From Calothrix sp. PCC 7103 (GTDB lineage Bacteria > Cyanobacteriota > Cyanobacteriia > Cyanobacteriales > Nostocaceae), in contig NZ_KB217478.1 in the NCBI RefSeq assembly GCF_000331305.1, positions 247,686-302,678 on the forward strand: DNA of 54,993 nucleotides, read 5' to 3'. Numbering within the stretch: the stretch's first letter is position 1; every line of letters begins with the position of its first letter. Positions 52,590 to 54,993 of the stretch are shown here, piece by piece. Below the pieces are notes generated by a model. That model was given only the letters and a program-made list of their open reading frames with translations, made no database searches and was not told where the DNA came from. Both the position numbers and the translations under genes were made by a program.

Positions 52590-54206
52590 TTATGCAGCGC
52601 TGATGATATCGAAGTTACTCTTGAAATCATTGTAGAAAATTTCTAGAATTCCTTTATTCTCATAACCGTTGGTTCGTGCATGGGGATTATATAATGTAAT
52701 TTTACCAGATGTAATGTTTGCGCTTACGATTACATACTCGTGATTGCCAAATATTCCAGCACGTGGATTGGATATTGTTCCGGTAGTTAAAGCTTTACCA
52801 GTGGCAAGTTGATTTGCAATTTCGGATAAGCTGAACATGTTTCCTGTACGACCAGAGTAGTTAATGTCAGAGTAAAAAGTACCTTTTGTTCCAGTAATTG
52901 ATGGCATTGCCTTAAAACCGTTACCTCCTTCGATACTTTCATAGCTGTTTTGAGAATATTGTTGTTGAATGCTACCAAATTCTGCGAACTGAGCATAAGC
53001 TTTTTCTGCTAAAGCTACCCACAAACCTAAATTTAGATTGTCATAGTTTGCGTATCTTTGCCCACTATAGTATTTTCCTCCTTCCCAACCTGCTACGTTG
53101 GTTGGAAGAAAACTATCAACTGTCACATAATCTGCTGAAGTTGTAACGTTACCATTTAGCTGACCAAAGAATTTCACGGTGTAACTTCCGTCACCGTTGT
53201 TGATGAACATATTTCTGATGACTGACGGACGTTGATTTGCTACTGCACCTAAAGAAGATAAGAAATAACAAGTTCCTAACCAACCTTGCTGAATATCGCT
53301 ATAGCTAAAATTGTTATCTTGCCCAAATAAGCTAGCACTTCTCATATCCTGGTAAGTGAAAGTGTGTCCTGATGCTGCTGTTGGTCTATCTCCACCAAAA
53401 AACCACTTGTCTAGCAAATTCGTCATTACTTGGGCGCCGCTGCCAGCAACTAGATTTTGCAGTACACTACCTTTATAGGTATTTGCAGTATTACCATTGA
53501 CTATTTTGTTGGATAGAACCCGAACGTGGTCTTCCATGCTAAAACGACTCCAGGAAGCGACTATTGTTTTCAAGTCTGTTAATTCAACAGAATCAACTAC
53601 TCCCCCATCTTGGGTATCGCGAAAGATATTAATCATTTCATTGCGGTTTAGTCTGTTGTCTGCTCCAAGTTGTCGAGCTATGGCAATAACTTCTTTATCT
53701 TTCAGGTTTTGACTAAACCAGTCATTTACAACCGTGCTGGCAATTGTAAATGGTTGCTGTACAACATTACTTATCGTATTCGCTTTGTCATATGCAACTG
53801 CCCACAGTGTATGAGTTCCATTCGCTAAATTGAATTGACTTAAATTCAATGCATAATTGAAATTAGCCGTATTCCCCTTAACTGTGAAAGTCGTTGCATC
53901 ACTTACGTTCAGCGTACTTCCATTATTCAGACGTATTTGGAAATCAACTCGTGTAATATCTGTTCCACCGTTTCCATCTATTACAGAACCATTTGTAATA
54001 GTAATTGACTCGGTTGGATTAAAGGTTGTTTTATTTAGATTGAATTGCAGTGAGTTTGGTGCTGTATTTATTTGAATTGGTGCAAAAGTAATACTCCGCT
54101 CAACTATATTACTTACGGCGCCACTTTTATCGTATGCAATACCCCATACACTGTAATTTCCTGCTGTTAAGCCTAAATTAGCAAGTGATATGTTATGGTT
54201 AAACAT
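52590..54206 (-). CDS. Calpain-like cysteine protease with Ig-like repeats, probably 5'-truncated
   Basis: The N-terminal 160 residues hold one and a half copies of an Ig-like module: ISLANLGLTAGNYSVWGIAY is the second half of one, and SLQFNLNKTTFNPTESITIT to NGTHTLWAVAYDKANTISNV is a full one. A linker leads to a calpain (C2-family) domain: QQGWLGTCYFLSSLGAVANQ with the nucleophile Cys313, then NLGLWVALAEKAYAQF, GNHEYVIVSAN with His489 and LYNPHARTNGYENKG with Asn507. The full triad is present. Because the first module is cut in half, and the frame is open upstream of the ATG to a stop without a start or signal sequence, the original gene was probably longer. Secretion of the present form is doubtful. 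Confidence 0.82.
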   Translation of the reverse strand: MFNHNISLANLGLTAGNYSVWGIAYDKSGAVSNIVERSITFAPIQINTAPNSLQFNLNKTTFNPTESITITNGSVIDGNGGTDITRVDFQIRLNNGSTLNVSDATTFTVKGNTANFNYALNLSQFNLANGTHTLWAVAYDKANTISNVVQQPFTIASTVVNDWFSQNLKDKEVIAIARQLGADNRLNRNEMINIFRDTQDGGVVDSVELTDLKTIVASWSRFSMEDHVRVLSNKIVNGNTANTYKGSVLQNLVAGSGAQVMTNLLDKWFFGGDRPTAASGHTFTYQDMRSASLFGQDNNFSYSDIQQGWLGTCYFLSSLGAVANQRPSVIRNMFINNGDGSYTVKFFGQLNGNVTTSADYVTVDSFLPTNVAGWEGGKYYSGQRYANYDNLNLGLWVALAEKAYAQFAEFGSIQQQYSQNSYESIEGGNGFKAMPSITGTKGTFYSDINYSGRTGNMFSLSEIANQLATGKALTTGTISNPRAGIFGNHEYVIVSANITSGKITLYNPHARTNGYENKGILEIFYNDFKSNFDIISAA

Positions 54207-54551
54207 ACCCCAGCGATGAATGGCACTTACTTAAGGGTAAACGTATTGGTATGATAGGCTTTCACGCTTTGGTGATGGCGATTAACACGGTCGGCGCCTA
54301 CATCAATACCAATACGTATCAACTACACATTCACGTGAATTAAATTAATTTATAGGTGGTGAACAACAATTTATCACTTTCCTAAATTTAACTATCAATT
54401 ACAAGATTTCGATTAATACTTAAATACTACTTAATATTTACTAATAAAACCGGAGGGCGCGTTACTAAATCGCGCCGACGGCGGGCGCCTGTAACGCTAT
54501 ATTTAAGAAAAAGTAGGTGGGTGAAAATAAACCATACTTGTTTTGTTCCGG
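54207..54551. other. Rearranged region upstream of the protease
   Basis: ACGTATTGGTAT (54239-54250) and ATACCAATACGT (54306-54317) are inverted repeats around a short frame that reads MIGFHALVMAINTVGAYI. This looks like the border of an insertion or deletion that removed the protease's front. The region to the right is rich in CG-containing repeats (GGCGCC near 54290 and 54483). Confidence 0.4.
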
Positions 54552-54639
54552 TTAAGAACGCTAAAGTCCAGCTCTGAAAGGATTACAGCAGTTTTACATT
54601 TCGTTAAATAGTTGTAAATTTTTCCGTCCTCCTACTTAG
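54552..54639. repeat. Second copy of the 88-bp PadR upstream segment
   Basis: It aligns without gaps to 10346-10433 with about 10 differences. The TTTACA-N14-TGTAAA dyad and the last ~30 bp are best conserved. No PadR-like gene follows. Within the next 60 bp GGATGTAAA occurs twice. Confidence 0.65.
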
Positions 54640-54838
54640 AAGTTTGTAAAAAAGTAGGTAAACTCAAACACTCAGGATGTAAATCAGGATGTAAAATTGT
54701 TGCTGTAAAATCTTTAAAAATTAGCTTTTCAGCAATTTATATTTCTGAATCCTGTTATACTTTATTAAGTCTGCCTAAGAGATAAAAATGTCATACAATC
54801 ACTACCAAAAGAATAAAAGGTGTTTGTATGAATATACT
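54640..54838. other. Intergenic stretch with TGTAAA repeats
   Basis: CAGGATGTAAAT and CAGGATGTAAAA follow each other near 54680, after TTGTAAAAAAGTAGGTAAAC. There is no gene before the transposase fragment at the right edge. Confidence 0.4.
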
Positions 54839-54993
54839 TTATGCAGCAATTTGAGGTTTGGTGGCATTTCTTGGTTTGGTCATAAGAGGATATGATTTTT
54901 TTCTACGTTTTATAACTCTTGGCTCAGTACGGTCACTACGTTCTGGAAGTAGCTTTTGTACAATTTTATCAAGCATCGTCTTATATAAAATTT
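54839..54993 (-). CDS. C-terminal end of a transposase, cut by the right edge
   Basis: The minus-strand frame, open to the window edge, reads LDKIVQKLLPERSDRTEPRV then IKRRKKSYPLMTKPRNATKP and stops at 54839. The ending R.EPRV.KRR.K.YPLMTKPR is one I know from IS4-type transposases of cyanobacteria. Only ~50 residues are inside the window, so whether the gene is intact cannot be judged. Confidence 0.7.
   Translation of the reverse strand, partial: ILYKTMLDKIVQKLLPERSDRTEPRVIKRRKKSYPLMTKPRNATKPQIAA

Noticed and set aside
1-54993. tRNA, rRNA or known riboswitch
   Set aside because: No cloverleaf, rRNA stretch or familiar riboswitch core was seen while reading the gaps; a covariance-model scan would be needed to be certain.

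Overview
The window looks like chromosome from a filamentous, probably heterocyst-forming cyanobacterium (Nostocales-like). The signs are a ferrochelatase with a C-terminal chlorophyll-binding (CAB/HLIP) helix, DUF2808, DUF4327 and DUF4126 proteins, a two-partner-secretion haemagglutinin of the cyanobacterial type, a short FeoB, a MntCAB-type transporter and several transposases of cyanobacterial families. The genus cannot be fixed from this sequence. Base composition is AT-rich. I tallied about 76 copies of the palindrome GGCGCC by eye, where composition predicts two or three. The classic cyanobacterial repeat HIP1 (GCGATCGC) was not seen. Only about two thirds of the window is intact coding sequence; the rest holds decayed transposons, fossils of host genes and fold-back repeats.

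Layout. 1-4 kb: an IS630 fossil, an IS4-like fossil, one membrane protein, a rubredoxin and miniature inverted-repeat elements. 4.2-10.7 kb: a CBS-CBS hybrid histidine kinase, a secreted three-fold repeat lectin-like protein, a CPBP membrane protease, a Rieske fossil, a secreted protein with a JAB-like HxHP motif and a PadR-like regulator. 11-17 kb: two large RTX-repeat proteins (DUF4114 and PhoX/DUF839) that share a terminal module, with a TIGR02466-type 2OG-Fe(II) oxygenase between them. 18-25 kb: a frameshifted IS4-type transposase, a DEAH-helicase fossil, a membrane class III adenylate cyclase, small secreted proteins and a TPR protein. 25.7-29.6 kb: a TPS haemagglutinin, a 65-residue peptide with a Cys-rich tail and a small zinc-ribbon protein.

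29.7-43.9 kb is the core-metabolism part. It holds DUF4126, hemH and hemD (tetrapyrrole synthesis, same strand, with a hydroxyacid-dehydrogenase fossil between them), an ExbB/TolQ-like channel, DUF2808, an alpha/beta hydrolase lacking its nucleophile, Dps, a Cys-repeat secreted protein, DUF937, two small membrane proteins, sdhA, feoA-feoB and DUF4327. 44.3-48.7 kb: a diguanylate cyclase split by one amber codon, and an mntC-A-B-like operon. Hemes, Fe(II) uptake, Dps and Mn/Zn-type uptake make this a metal-rich neighbourhood, though nothing shows that they are co-regulated. 48.8-55 kb is accessory: two divergent DNA-binding proteins with tandem operator-like sites between them, a fold-back element next to an insertion sequence whose ends and likely target duplication can be seen, a probably 5'-truncated calpain-like protease, and the end of another transposase at the right edge.

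No tRNA, rRNA or CRISPR array was recognised. All names come from reading motifs, not from searches.
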